Assembly: GCF_029360645.1 (NCBI RefSeq)
Contig: NZ_JARDUA010000010.1
Location: 1-64,000 of the forward strand
Direction: 5' to 3'
DNA from: Pontibacter litorisediminis
Lineage (GTDB): Bacteria > Bacteroidota > Bacteroidia > Cytophagales > Hymenobacteraceae
DNA: 64,000 nt
Below are positions 17,789-27,054 of this stretch, piece by piece. Below the pieces are notes generated by a model, which did not search any database, was not told the DNA's origin, and saw nothing but the letters and a program-made list of their open reading frames with translations. Numbering within the stretch: the first letter of the stretch is position 1; the number at the start of each line of letters is the position of its first letter. The translations under genes and the position numbers were made by a program.

Positions 17789-19102
17789 ATGAAAGACCAA
17801 CATGAAGGGAAAAGCTTTAAGAAGTATGCCTTCAACACCGGTTGGTTGTTTGCAGAGCAGCTGTTCAGGATCATTTCTTCTCTTCTTGTGGGCGTGTGGG
17901 TGGCCAGGTACCTGGGGCCGGAGCAGTATGGGGTATACAGCTATGCCGTAGCCTTCGTGGCACTGTTCGCAGCTATTGCTCATCTGGGTTTGCAAGGCAT
18001 CGTCGTGCGCGAGCTCATCAACGGAACGGATCAGCAGAGGGTGTTGGGTACTGCTTTTTGGATGCAGGTTGTGGGAGGTATTGTCGTTATCGCTCTGATG
18101 GGTTCTGTCTTACCCTTCACCTCGAATGATGCCCGAACAAACCTGTACATAATGATCATCGCAGCCGGCTTGCTCTTTCAGTCCTTCCAGGTGATAGATT
18201 ACTACTTCCAATCCATTGTGGAGTCAAAGTATGTGTCTGCTTGCCGCCTCACACAGCTCTTCATTTCTTCTGCCGCAAAAATAATCCTCATTACAGCGGA
18301 AGCTGATCTGATATATTTTGTCCTTATAACATTTCTCGACCAGATAACCTTGGCTGCCGCCCTTGCTTACGCTTACAAGCTAAAGCATCCGCAAAGCCCA
18401 TTCTATAGATGCTTCAGGCGGGCTAGAGCCAAGAGCCTGTTTGCGGAGTCTTGGCCCATGATCGTTTCTGGATTAGTCGTGATGGTTTACATGAAGATTG
18501 ACCAGGTAATGATAAAAGAGCTGCTTGGGGCTAACGCCGTAGGAGTTTATTCTGCTGCAGTAAGGCTGGCGGAGGCATGGTATTTCGTTCCCATCATCAT
18601 CAGCCAATCGCTGTTTCCTGCTATCATCAGCGCCAAAAGCCAAGGGGAGCAATTATACAGGCTTCGGTTGCAGCGCCTGCTCAACCTGATGATGGTCTTG
18701 TCTGTTTTGGTTGCCGTCACGGTAACTTTTACCTCAGACTTTTTGGTGGCAATCCTGTTCGGCTCAGCCTATGCAGGAGCTGGAGCAGTGCTTTCCATTC
18801 AGGTATGGGCAGGGATTTTCGTCGCTTCGGGTCTTGTGAGCAGCAAGTGGTTTATTATGGAGAAGCTTCAGCGATACCTTATGTACCGATCAACGGCAGG
18901 GGCTATACTTAACATAGCGCTTAATCTTATACTCATCCCAAGCTATGGAATTATCGGGAGCGCTGTGGCTACTTTGGTCTCTCAGTTCGTAGCCGCTATT
19001 TTCCTTAACGCATTTTTCTCAAACACCAGGGCGATGTTTATACTGCAGCTCAGGTCAATCCTGGGCTTCGGTTTGCTTGGGAACCAGTTAAAGGACTCTT
19101 AA
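17789..19102 (+). CDS. Oligosaccharide flippase (Wzx-like), copy 1
   Basis: This 437-residue protein belongs to the polysaccharide transport (PST/MOP) superfamily and has about twelve hydrophobic helices. The N-terminal signature 'GVWVARYLGPEQYGVYSYA' (about 33-51) is typical of Wzx flippases that move undecaprenyl-linked repeat units across the inner membrane. A second, unrelated-looking flippase lies 1.3 kb downstream, so this locus may make two glycans or one copy may be leftover. It is convergent with the Wzz-like gene, separated by a very strong hairpin. Confidence 0.88.
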   Translation: MKDQHEGKSFKKYAFNTGWLFAEQLFRIISSLLVGVWVARYLGPEQYGVYSYAVAFVALFAAIAHLGLQGIVVRELINGTDQQRVLGTAFWMQVVGGIVVIALMGSVLPFTSNDARTNLYIMIIAAGLLFQSFQVIDYYFQSIVESKYVSACRLTQLFISSAAKIILITAEADLIYFVLITFLDQITLAAALAYAYKLKHPQSPFYRCFRRARAKSLFAESWPMIVSGLVVMVYMKIDQVMIKELLGANAVGVYSAAVRLAEAWYFVPIIISQSLFPAIISAKSQGEQLYRLRLQRLLNLMMVLSVLVAVTVTFTSDFLVAILFGSAYAGAGAVLSIQVWAGIFVASGLVSSKWFIMEKLQRYLMYRSTAGAILNIALNLILIPSYGIIGSAVATLVSQFVAAIFLNAFFSNTRAMFILQLRSILGFGLLGNQLKDS

Positions 19103-19243
19103 CAAAGATTTGCCATACACATGGATACATCCTGAGAAGAAATTTACCGGGAACTTGGAAGAATTCTTTATTAATCCAGTGGAAACGAACTATCTGCTAC
19201 TGCCGCCATTTTCTCAGAACTGCTGGGTTATGCGCAGAAGACG

Positions 19244-19303
19244 ACATACTTACAAAGCGGCTGCTGCGATAGCTGTATAGCAGCAGCCGCTTTGTAAGTA
19301 TGT
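19244..19303. terminator. Bidirectional terminator between flippase 1 and the Wzz-like gene
   Basis: A perfect 23-bp stem (19244-19266 with 19281-19303), extended by one more pair at 19267/19280, stands between two convergent genes and begins 3 bp from the stop codon of the minus-strand gene. It is among the longest perfect hairpins in the window and probably ends transcription from both sides. Confidence 0.85.
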
Positions 19304-19306
19304 ACG

Positions 19307-20209
19307 TTAAATGCGATTCTTCTTTTTACTCTCAAGTTTTACAGCTACAAGTACACCGACAATGAAGGCTATCCCGCCGCCATAAATTAAGAATTTAAGT
19401 AGGTTAGGACCTGTTGGACGCAAGCGTGGGGCAAAACCATTTACGATCTGGATGTTATCCAGCTGCTCCAGATCCCCCTCCAACTCTACCTGCTTCTGAT
19501 ACATCGTGATGCTTTCGCGGAAGAGATTGGCTGGATCTATCGGCTCTCCATAGACAAATCCGTTCACAGGCCCACGTGGAGAAGCAACAGTCTTCTTTAC
19601 GCTGTCAAGTGCCGATATATCGCTCTGAAGCTTTTTGATCATGCTTTCAACCTCTTTCTGTCGAATTAATTTTTGCTTTGAGAAGTATCTGTTGTTTTCC
19701 AGATAATTAGCTAGGGCTGTCTCCATTGAGGAAAACAATGTGTTATTATACAACGAGAGCTCGATTTCGAAAGGGGATCCAGTCAAGACGCTGTCTTCAG
19801 CGATTCTTTCTTGGTCTAGGTTACTGAAGCTCATGTCCTTGATTTCCCTGGCAGCATCAATTGTGATATCAAGGTCTTCTGCTACAGCCTCATAGTTGTC
19901 CTCTTTGATCATGATTGACAGTCTGTTGAGCTGGTTCTCCACAAACTGGTTCCTGATTTCGGCCAGCACTAGCGTCGTGGTGGAGGTATAATAAGGCTTA
20001 ACAGTTTTATATATTGCAAAAGCTAAGCCTAACCCGACAAGAACAAGTAGAGCTACTACTACTATTCTTTTCAGTATAATATCAGTAAGGCGCTTTAGCG
20101 AGTAAAAGATGTTCCTGAAACCATTTTGGATACTCCTAAGTACCACTCTGATGTCTATCTCATCGCTATTGAAACTATCGTGCTTGTTCTGAAGTTGTGG
20201 TCGCATCAT
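19307..20209 (-). CDS. Wzz-like chain-length determinant protein
   Basis: This 300-residue inner-membrane protein has the Wzz/PCP layout: a cytoplasmic N-terminus, a transmembrane helix at about 46-68 ('ILKRIVVVALLVLVGLGLAF'), a long helical periplasmic part, and a second helix near the C-terminus (about 272-292) preceded by 'PRLRPTGPNLLKF', matching the proline-rich motif before TM2. Such proteins set the modal length of Wzy-made polymers. No tyrosine-kinase domain is attached. It is transcribed against the rest of the locus and shares a 0.17-kb divergent promoter region with flippase 2. Confidence 0.85.
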   Translation of the reverse strand: MMRPQLQNKHDSFNSDEIDIRVVLRSIQNGFRNIFYSLKRLTDIILKRIVVVALLVLVGLGLAFAIYKTVKPYYTSTTTLVLAEIRNQFVENQLNRLSIMIKEDNYEAVAEDLDITIDAAREIKDMSFSNLDQERIAEDSVLTGSPFEIELSLYNNTLFSSMETALANYLENNRYFSKQKLIRQKEVESMIKKLQSDISALDSVKKTVASPRGPVNGFVYGEPIDPANLFRESITMYQKQVELEGDLEQLDNIQIVNGFAPRLRPTGPNLLKFLIYGGGIAFIVGVLVAVKLESKKKNRI

Positions 20210-20310
20210 TTATAAGTTTGTTGCGCAAAACTAGCCATTTTTGTTTATAAATATTACATGGCTTAAAACTATGAAGGAGAGATGAGGAGAGTTAAGATCG
20301 CAAATTTTAC

Positions 20311-20318
20311 TATTTTTG
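20311..20318 (+). promoter_or_regulatory. Candidate -7 element for the flippase 2 operon
   Basis: TATTTTTG matches TAnnTTTG in the divergent 20210-20411 region, about 95 bp before the chosen flippase 2 start. No convincing -33 TTTG was seen. Confidence 0.35.
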
Positions 20319-20411
20319 CCCCCGCTTGAAAAATTCGAATCCGTTACAAGCTAGAAAGAACGACTTAACGAAGACAAATTGAAATTTAGTTTCTTACGAT
20401 TTAGGAACAGC

Positions 20412-21872
20412 ATGTTCTTAAAATCCTCTAACTTCAAAAATGCCTATTGGAGCATTGCTGATGTTGTTATCTATCCCATAGTCTTACTCGTAGCAACTCC
20501 TATTTTTTTAAAATACTTAGGTGCAGAGCAGTATGGTGTTTGGGTGCTGATCAACTCCATCATTGCAAGTATAGGCGTTCTGAATGCCGGGCTTGGAGAC
20601 GCGACCATTAAATTTATTTCAAAGTACCGTGCCACCGATAATATCAATGGGGTAAAGCGGGTCTTCACAGCAACATATACCCTTACCTGTTGCGTGTTCT
20701 TTTTTACAATAACAACCGTGTTGCTCAGCTCTGAATGGATCACCAGTTCAGACTTGTTCAAAATAAGTAGGGATACCCAACCCATTGCAAACACTGCGCT
20801 GCAATTAGCTTCTGTAGCGTTTGCGTTTAGGCTGCTAGAACAAATATTTTTCGCATTTTTTAAGGCGTACGAACGGTTTGATATCTATTCAAAGATATCT
20901 ATCACCTCTAAGAACCTGGCTTTGGTAGCAGGTGTGTTCCTCGTAATTCAGGGCGGCTCCTTGGTGGCAATTATCCTGTGCAATACAATTGCGGCAATTC
21001 TCTCTGTGCTCATCGAAGTTTTCTTGATTTCGAAGCGGCTAGGGTTTGATGTACTGATTCCCAGATTTGTTAAGGCAGATATAAAAGAGGTTTTTGCATT
21101 TAGCTCTTGGGCTTGGGTACAAACGGCAATTGGGCTAATTGGGGCCCAGCTTGACCGGTACATTGTTGCTGCTGCCGTTAGCGTAGAGGTTCTGGCTTAT
21201 TACTCTGTCGGACTATTGGTTGCGTCGCAGATACACAACGTCTTTGCAGCAGGCTCCAGCTTTATTTTCCCGCTCATCTCCATGAAGATTGAGAAAAAGA
21301 TGGGGATCAAGCACATTTACTTTAAAATGCAGCTCCTCGTGATCGCTTTGGGATTGTTGGGCATTACCACTTTGGCTCTCTTGCAGACGCCATTGTTCAC
21401 GCTCTGGCTGGGCGAAGCAAATTACGCAAAGTCTAAGGAGTTCATCACCCTTTTTCTATGCTATGAGGCAGCTGTTCTAACCTCAGTTATCCCTTACTTC
21501 TACCTTATTGGTGCAGGCCTTGTCCGGCTAAATACTTTTATATCAGGTGTTGGCATTGCTGCAATGGCTTTATGTATGATGGTTCTGTTCTATTTTATTG
21601 GAGAAACCGGGCTGATATGGGGTAAAATACTTTCAACCGTCCTCATTACACCTTTTCTGTATAACATACTTCACCGCAGGGTGCTTGAGGATGCCGACCC
21701 TTTTGCTGGTGTAAAGCTGCTCTTGCCAAGCTTTGCCACAATTGCATTTATACTTGTTCCAACAATTCCTTTAAAACTGCTGGCATTGTTGCTATGCATT
21801 GTGTTTTTCTATAAGTTTATTTACAAAAGAATAGGTAGTGTTCAAACTACCAACGCGGTAACTAACCCCTAA
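20412..21872 (+). CDS. Oligosaccharide flippase (Wzx-like), copy 2
   Basis: This polytopic protein of about 486 residues belongs to the polysaccharide flippase superfamily; 'PIFLKYLGAEQYGVWVLINS' near the N-terminus is the family signature. It heads the main plus-strand operon of the locus (methyltransferase, glycosyltransferases, polymerases). The ATG at 20412 is preferred; a TTG at 20379 in frame would add 11 residues. It differs from copy 1 in length and sequence, so the pair is not a recent duplication. Codon use and base composition are AT-richer than in the flanking housekeeping genes, as is common for exchanged surface-glycan loci. Confidence 0.87.
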   Translation: MFLKSSNFKNAYWSIADVVIYPIVLLVATPIFLKYLGAEQYGVWVLINSIIASIGVLNAGLGDATIKFISKYRATDNINGVKRVFTATYTLTCCVFFFTITTVLLSSEWITSSDLFKISRDTQPIANTALQLASVAFAFRLLEQIFFAFFKAYERFDIYSKISITSKNLALVAGVFLVIQGGSLVAIILCNTIAAILSVLIEVFLISKRLGFDVLIPRFVKADIKEVFAFSSWAWVQTAIGLIGAQLDRYIVAAAVSVEVLAYYSVGLLVASQIHNVFAAGSSFIFPLISMKIEKKMGIKHIYFKMQLLVIALGLLGITTLALLQTPLFTLWLGEANYAKSKEFITLFLCYEAAVLTSVIPYFYLIGAGLVRLNTFISGVGIAAMALCMMVLFYFIGETGLIWGKILSTVLITPFLYNILHRRVLEDADPFAGVKLLLPSFATIAFILVPTIPLKLLALLLCIVFFYKFIYKRIGSVQTTNAVTNP

Positions 21873-21880
21873 AGGCTGAT

Positions 21881-22630
21881 ATGTCAACGTCACGTGAGCA
21901 AATAGTTGAGAAGTACTTTCTAAACCTAGGCCTAAGCAAAGGTGACTCTGACATTTACTATGTTAGAAATAGCATTCTTCGTGCTGTTAAAGCTAACCTG
22001 CACAAATTTTATGGGACTTTACTGGATGTAGGATGTGGTATCATGCCATACCGAGAGTTAATTAGGGAAAATAACCCGCGTGTTTCAACCTATATTGGTT
22101 TGGACTTTGACGCCCCTTTAACGTGGGAATTCTCAGTCTGCAAACCTGATTTGATCTGGGATGGAAAAAATATTCCCTTAGGCAATGAGTCTGTGGACTG
22201 TATCATGGCAACAGAATTGTTTGAACACTGCCCGGAGCCAGAAAATGTAATGAGGGAGATGTACAGGGTTATCAGACCAGGAGGATTGATATTTTTCACT
22301 GTACCATTCATATGGAACCTGCACCTTGTTCCATATGATGAATACAGATACACGCCTTTCTCCCTTAGAAGACATTTGTCGAATGCAGGGTTTGTTGACA
22401 TTGAGCTGGAGGCGTTGGGAGGTTTGGATGCTAGCTTGGCACAAATGTTAGGCATTTGGCTGCAGAGAAGGCAATTGTCGAGAGCCGTAAAAGCGGCACT
22501 TGCCGTTCTGATTTTGCCCCTGATGAAATTACTGATAAAAAAAGATTTGAGGACCAACACAAAAGCAGTATTCTCCGACGGAACCATGTACACAGGTTTA
22601 CATGGAGTAGCTTTTAAAAAAAATGTATGA
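21881..22630 (+). CDS. SAM-dependent methyltransferase
   Basis: This 249-residue class I methyltransferase has the SAM-binding motif I 'LLDVGCGIMPYRELI' (about 47-61), an acidic motif II in 'YIGLDFD', and 'VIRPGGLIFFTVPF' (motif IV/V region) with 'YRYTPFSLRRHLSNAGF' after it, a pattern frequent in methyltransferases encoded in glycan loci. It may methylate a sugar of the repeat unit or cap the chain; the acceptor cannot be told. It lies 8 bp after flippase 2 and overlaps the next gene by 4 bp (ATGA), so the three are co-transcribed. Confidence 0.87.
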   Translation: MSTSREQIVEKYFLNLGLSKGDSDIYYVRNSILRAVKANLHKFYGTLLDVGCGIMPYRELIRENNPRVSTYIGLDFDAPLTWEFSVCKPDLIWDGKNIPLGNESVDCIMATELFEHCPEPENVMREMYRVIRPGGLIFFTVPFIWNLHLVPYDEYRYTPFSLRRHLSNAGFVDIELEALGGLDASLAQMLGIWLQRRQLSRAVKAALAVLILPLMKLLIKKDLRTNTKAVFSDGTMYTGLHGVAFKKNV

Positions 22631-23625
22631 AAGCAGCCTTTACCATTGCAACTGCCAACTACCTATCGCAAGCAAAGACAGTTGCAGACTCCTTCTTAAG
22701 CTTCAACCCTGACTACAAGTTTTATATTTTCCTGCTCGATAAGATCGACAGCCGTTTTGATGTTACCTATTTTCTACCTGCAGAAGTAATTGAGATTGGC
22801 TCATTGCCTATCAGTGGCTTTAACAGTATGCTGCTGAAGTATAACATATTTGAACTGAGCAATGCGCTAAAGCCTTTTGCCGCTGAAGAACTGCTGAAGG
22901 ACCCGAAAATTGACTCTGTCATATACTTTGACTGCGATTTGTTGATCTACTCTTCTTTTGAGGCGGTGGAGAAGGTACTGCAGGAGCATGAAATTGTTAT
23001 AACCCCTCATTTTCTCACCCCCTTGCCTCTCGATGGGCTACTGCTAGATGAGAAAGCATTTCTTAATACAGGTGTATATAACGGGGGCTTCTTCGCTTTG
23101 AAAAAAGGAGAAGAAACCTTCAAATTCCTGGAATGGTGGAGGAGTCGGCTGCAAGAGTACTGTTTTGTTGATTTTTCGGCCGGCCTTTTTGTGGATCAGA
23201 TTTGGTTGAATTTTGTGCCGCTATACTTCAAGAACGTAAAAGTGCTGCAGAACTTGGGGTATAATGTGGCATACTGGAACCTGCATGAGCGCGAAATCAG
23301 CAGTTCTAATGGCGAATACTTCGTGAATTCAAGTGATAAACTGGTGTTTTTCCACTTTAGTGGTTTTGACTTCAGCAAGCCTGATACCTTATCCAAGTAC
23401 CAGTCCCGGTACGACTTCAGCTCAAGACCTGACGTTACCAAACTTTTTAAGGATTACAATCAGAAGGTTTTAAGCAACAAATTCAACTTCTATAGGAGCT
23501 TGCCTTGCTTTTATGTGCTGCAAAAGCAAAGACAGACTAAATCCTTTGGGTACATAAAAAACAGCTTTTCCACAGGTAAATATTACATAAGCCTCAAAAA
23601 AAGGCTCAGAAGATTGTTAGACTAA
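22627..23625 (+). CDS. Glycosyltransferase, GT8-like
   Basis: This 332-residue protein begins 'MKAAFTIATANYLSQAKTVADS', the opening of GT8-like galactosyl/glucosyltransferases, and has the metal-binding DxD-type motif in 'VIYFDCDLLIY' (about 98-108) and 'LNTGVYNGGFFAL' further on. It should move a sugar from a nucleotide donor onto the growing lipid-linked oligosaccharide on the cytoplasmic face. Start codon and the methyltransferase stop overlap as ATGA. The family call is by motif only; donor and acceptor are unknown. Confidence 0.82.
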   Translation: MKAAFTIATANYLSQAKTVADSFLSFNPDYKFYIFLLDKIDSRFDVTYFLPAEVIEIGSLPISGFNSMLLKYNIFELSNALKPFAAEELLKDPKIDSVIYFDCDLLIYSSFEAVEKVLQEHEIVITPHFLTPLPLDGLLLDEKAFLNTGVYNGGFFALKKGEETFKFLEWWRSRLQEYCFVDFSAGLFVDQIWLNFVPLYFKNVKVLQNLGYNVAYWNLHEREISSSNGEYFVNSSDKLVFFHFSGFDFSKPDTLSKYQSRYDFSSRPDVTKLFKDYNQKVLSNKFNFYRSLPCFYVLQKQRQTKSFGYIKNSFSTGKYYISLKKRLRRLLD

Positions 23626-23863
23626 GCATTACCCCTTGCACGACCTCAAACTACGGGGCCTACATCGGAGTGCCTTATATAAACAGTCAAGATCAGGCTT
23701 GTTTTCATTTGGATGTAGCAGCCCTTTATGCGATCCGGCAGCTCTGCGTACCGATAAAGCCCCAGCATCAGTAAAAATCACATCAAAGGGTACTGCCTTT
23801 CCTTGGACAGGCTATAGATAGTATAGTTAATAAGTGGGGTATTAAATCTGTAAAATTCGTTAA
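23626..23863. other. Gap in the glycan operon with a possible gene remnant
   Basis: This 238-bp gap interrupts an otherwise tightly packed operon. On the plus strand a frame in phase with 23632-23772 stays open past the GT8-like stop and reads '...TTSNYGAYIG...', which loosely recalls the N-terminus of polysaccharide pyruvyl transferases (NYG motif), then stops. It has no start codon. A decayed gene is one explanation; chance is another. No hairpin or repeat was seen. Confidence 0.3.
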
Positions 23864-24967
23864 ATGAAAGTTCTCTATGATCACCAGATCTTTTCTCTTC
23901 AAAGATATGGGGGTATTTCCAGGTATTTTTGTGAGTTAATGCACCACTTTGAGCAGCATGATAGTATAGATTTTGAAGTTGGCGCTAAACTAAGTAATAA
24001 CCTATACCTGAATAAGTTAAATAGCGTTAGTATAAAGCCTTTCTACCCTAAGCTAAAGTTTCGGGGGCAAGGAAGGTTTATGTATCTCTTTAACAGCTTT
24101 GTCACCAATTCCGCTGTAGGGAAAACTAACATCGGAGTGATACACCCTACTTATTATGACCCTTATATTTTGAAGAGGAGTAAGAAACCGATTGTGCTCA
24201 CATGCCATGATCTTATTCACGAGAAGTTCGGGGATCAATTCAGCCAGCTGTCGGACACAGCCCTTACGCATAAAAAACCACTGTTAGCTGCGGCTGCAGC
24301 CATAATTGCTGTTTCAGAGAACACAAAACAGGATATTGTAGAGACGTACGGTATACCAGAAGCACGTATAGAGGTAATACATTTAGCAAGCGCCATAAGC
24401 ACTGCGGATGTGTTGAGTACGGCAAACATGTCGTTGCCGGAGAAGTACCTTCTTTATGTTGGGAACCGGGGCATCTATAAAAACTTCATAAACTATGTAA
24501 AGGCAGTTGCCCCTCTCCTTGTAGAGGACAGGGACTTAAAGATAATCTGTGCTGGAGGAGGAACGTTTACACGCGAGGAAGTAGCGCTTCTAAAACAGCT
24601 AGGTGTTGAGCGTAACATAATCCATTACCAGATTGATGATGCCATTCTAGCGACGCTGTACCACTATGCCTTAGGGTTTGTTTTCCCTTCGCTGTATGAA
24701 GGTTTTGGGATACCTGTATTAGAAGCTTTTAGCTGTGGTTGCCCTGTTTTGGCAAGTAATACCAGTTCTATTCCAGAGGTGGCTGCTAAAGCTGCCTCGT
24801 TCTTCGACCCCCTTAGCAAGGACTCGATGCTTGAGAGCACAAGGATGTTTATCCAAGACAGTAACTTACGAAAGGAGCTGCGAAAAGCCGGGCAAAAAAG
24901 GGTGGAAGGATTTTCGTGGGCGCAAACTGCTGAAAAAACGCTCAACTTGTATAAAAAAATAGTGTAA
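23864..24967 (+). CDS. Glycosyltransferase family 4 protein
   Basis: This 367-residue GT-B enzyme has the GT4 donor-site motif E-x7-E in 'PSLYEGFGIPVLEAFSCG' (about 283-300), and 'IIAVSENTKQDIVETYGIP' marks the end of the N-terminal domain. GT4 enzymes are retaining transferases using nucleotide sugars such as GDP-mannose or UDP-glucose. It is followed after 4 bp by the GT2 gene. The start ATG gives the expected 'MKVLYDHQIFSLQRYGGISRY', which fits plant-like mannosyltransferase relatives in bacteria. Confidence 0.92.
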   Translation: MKVLYDHQIFSLQRYGGISRYFCELMHHFEQHDSIDFEVGAKLSNNLYLNKLNSVSIKPFYPKLKFRGQGRFMYLFNSFVTNSAVGKTNIGVIHPTYYDPYILKRSKKPIVLTCHDLIHEKFGDQFSQLSDTALTHKKPLLAAAAAIIAVSENTKQDIVETYGIPEARIEVIHLASAISTADVLSTANMSLPEKYLLYVGNRGIYKNFINYVKAVAPLLVEDRDLKIICAGGGTFTREEVALLKQLGVERNIIHYQIDDAILATLYHYALGFVFPSLYEGFGIPVLEAFSCGCPVLASNTSSIPEVAAKAASFFDPLSKDSMLESTRMFIQDSNLRKELRKAGQKRVEGFSWAQTAEKTLNLYKKIV

Positions 24968-24971
24968 CATA

Positions 24972-25817
24972 ATGCCATTGACAGGAGCTACTTTTACGGG
25001 TACAGCATCATTCCATGGAAGCCAAAGCGCAGTACAGCCGTTGGTTTCAATTATCACGATCGTCTTCAATGGCGAAAAATTTCTGGAGCAAACTATCCAG
25101 AGTGTCATCAACCAGACTTACCCGCACATCGAGTACATCATCGTAGACGGTGGCTCAACGGATGGGACAATCGAGATAATCAAAAGATACAGTGGCAGTA
25201 TTTCACGCTGGATCAGTGAACCTGACCAAGGTATAAGCGACGCATTTAATAAGGGAATCAGGCTAGCCACCGGTCAGCTAATTGGCATTATCAATGCTGA
25301 CGATTGGTTTGAGCCGGAGGCGGTGGCTGCGGTGGTAGACAATTACAAGCCGGGATGTGTGTTGCATGGTAACCTCCAGTATTGGAACCAAGACGGTAGC
25401 AAAGCATTGCTCGTTATGCCAAAACAAACTTCGTTACCACGTGGCATGACGGTTAATCATCCTACAGTATTCCTTGATAGAGAGCTCTACAGCAGGTACG
25501 GGATGTTCGATACAAGCTATAAAATGGCTATGGACTACCACCTTCTGCTCCGACTTTACAAAGCAGATGTTCCCTTCATTTACATCAACAAAACGCTGGC
25601 TAACATGCGCTTCGGTGGAACGTCTGATAACTGGGTCAAAAGTTACCAGGAGGTGTTGAGAGCAAAGCAGGAGGTACTCGGCAAAAGCTACACGCATCAC
25701 CTGACCTACCATTGGCAGATTATGAAAAGACGTGTGTCAGAGGGCTTAGCACACTCCCCCCTATCTTTTATAAACACGCTCTACCGCAATTATTTCTCAT
25801 CAATGAAGAAAGTATAA
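24972..25817 (+). CDS. Glycosyltransferase family 2 protein
   Basis: This 281-residue inverting GT-A enzyme has 'LVSIITIVFNGEKFLEQTI' at about 23-41, 'YIIVDGGSTDGT' and the DxD-equivalent 'IGIINADDWF' near residue 100. Its N-terminal 20 residues are not conserved-looking and a later start is possible, but no other ATG precedes the catalytic fold. It lies 4 bp after the GT4 gene. Confidence 0.92.
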   Translation: MPLTGATFTGTASFHGSQSAVQPLVSIITIVFNGEKFLEQTIQSVINQTYPHIEYIIVDGGSTDGTIEIIKRYSGSISRWISEPDQGISDAFNKGIRLATGQLIGIINADDWFEPEAVAAVVDNYKPGCVLHGNLQYWNQDGSKALLVMPKQTSLPRGMTVNHPTVFLDRELYSRYGMFDTSYKMAMDYHLLLRLYKADVPFIYINKTLANMRFGGTSDNWVKSYQEVLRAKQEVLGKSYTHHLTYHWQIMKRRVSEGLAHSPLSFINTLYRNYFSSMKKV

Positions 25818-25848
25818 TTTATAAGATTATACTAGCTTTGCAGCCAGA

Positions 25849-27054
25849 ATGGTCAATAAAGATTTGGACGCATCAATAGATCATAGAGACGCACCACTTA
25901 GTTTAAACAGCAATATCTTAATTCTTGTTTTGATGTGCTTTGGGGCACTTTTTATTAAGAACCCCAAGTTCTACAACATAGCAATCACTGATATTTCTAT
26001 AGTTCTGGGCCTTCTGCTTGCCTTTTCTTACAATTACTCCACGAACATTAAGTTAAAGAACTTGGTGTTGTGTGTTCTCGTAATTTCTTTTCTCATCTAT
26101 GCCGGACTTGGAATCTTCAAGGTACCAGACTCTGCTGTTTTCTTCAAGTATTACATACGTGTCCTCAAATCCAGTATACTGTGTGTTTTGAGTTACATCT
26201 TTTTTAGCAGGCTTAGCCAGGATCATCAATTATTCATTCTTAGGTTTTTCTTCAAGCTTGCAATTGTCTCTATCGTTTTCGATACTGTCTATTCCTTATA
26301 CTATTACTCAACACAGGAATCAGGAAATGTTTGGATCCTTTATAGCTCGCTAAAGGTCAGCTATTTGTATGCTGACAAGAATATGGTTGCTTTTACCATA
26401 TCCTTATTAATGGTCCTATCCAACCGTTTTTTTAGAAACAAGTACTTATTTTTACTATGGTTTCTTACCATACTCTCGCTTTCCCGAAGCGGCATACTTG
26501 TTAACACCTTGCTCCTGCTGTACTACACCGGGTTTAAGTTCTTCAAGCCTTCCATATTACTTGCACTTTTTGCGACACTTGCTTTTTCTTTTGCAGTGGT
26601 GTATTCTTTAGGCCTGGATGAAATGTTCTCAGAGCGCTTAAGTCTAAACAAAGACCTCAGCATGCATAGCAGGCTCGGCCTTCAAAGAATGGGAATCGCT
26701 ATGTGGCTGGACGCACCTGCCACAGGTCAAGGGCTAAGCGGGTTTGAGCAGCACTTCTTTGACTATTATGAGGGCGGGGAGCAAACCCCCTTTCCTCATA
26801 ATTTCTATATCTACCAACTATCGGAGCAGGGCCTGATAGGCTTCTTCATGCTTGCAGCCATATTCAGCCTAGTTTGGCTAGATTTGTACCGAAAACGACT
26901 AGGGATGCTTGTCGGTGCGTACCTAATGTTTGGTATGTTTTTATTTAACCTCTCAGAGTACCACTTCTTTTTCCTTGTCGGAATACTACTAGCACTTAAA
27001 AATGAAAGCAACCCACCTGAAAATAGCTTACATCCTACCATCCTTAGCCAATAA
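25849..27054 (+). CDS. O-antigen polymerase-like protein (Wzy candidate)
   Basis: This 401-residue protein has about ten to eleven transmembrane helices and a larger loop near residues 260-310 with 'PATGQGLSGFEQHFFDYYEGG' and 'PFPHNFYIYQLSEQGLIGF', the pattern (G-x-G ... PHN) of the Wzy/WaaL (O-antigen ligase) superfamily. It is best read as the polymerase that joins repeat units on the periplasmic side. The final 53 bp overlap the next GT4 gene in another frame. A TAGCTTTG at 25833-25840 might be an internal promoter, though it would leave almost no leader. Confidence 0.82.
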   Translation: MVNKDLDASIDHRDAPLSLNSNILILVLMCFGALFIKNPKFYNIAITDISIVLGLLLAFSYNYSTNIKLKNLVLCVLVISFLIYAGLGIFKVPDSAVFFKYYIRVLKSSILCVLSYIFFSRLSQDHQLFILRFFFKLAIVSIVFDTVYSLYYYSTQESGNVWILYSSLKVSYLYADKNMVAFTISLLMVLSNRFFRNKYLFLLWFLTILSLSRSGILVNTLLLLYYTGFKFFKPSILLALFATLAFSFAVVYSLGLDEMFSERLSLNKDLSMHSRLGLQRMGIAMWLDAPATGQGLSGFEQHFFDYYEGGEQTPFPHNFYIYQLSEQGLIGFFMLAAIFSLVWLDLYRKRLGMLVGAYLMFGMFLFNLSEYHFFFLVGILLALKNESNPPENSLHPTILSQ

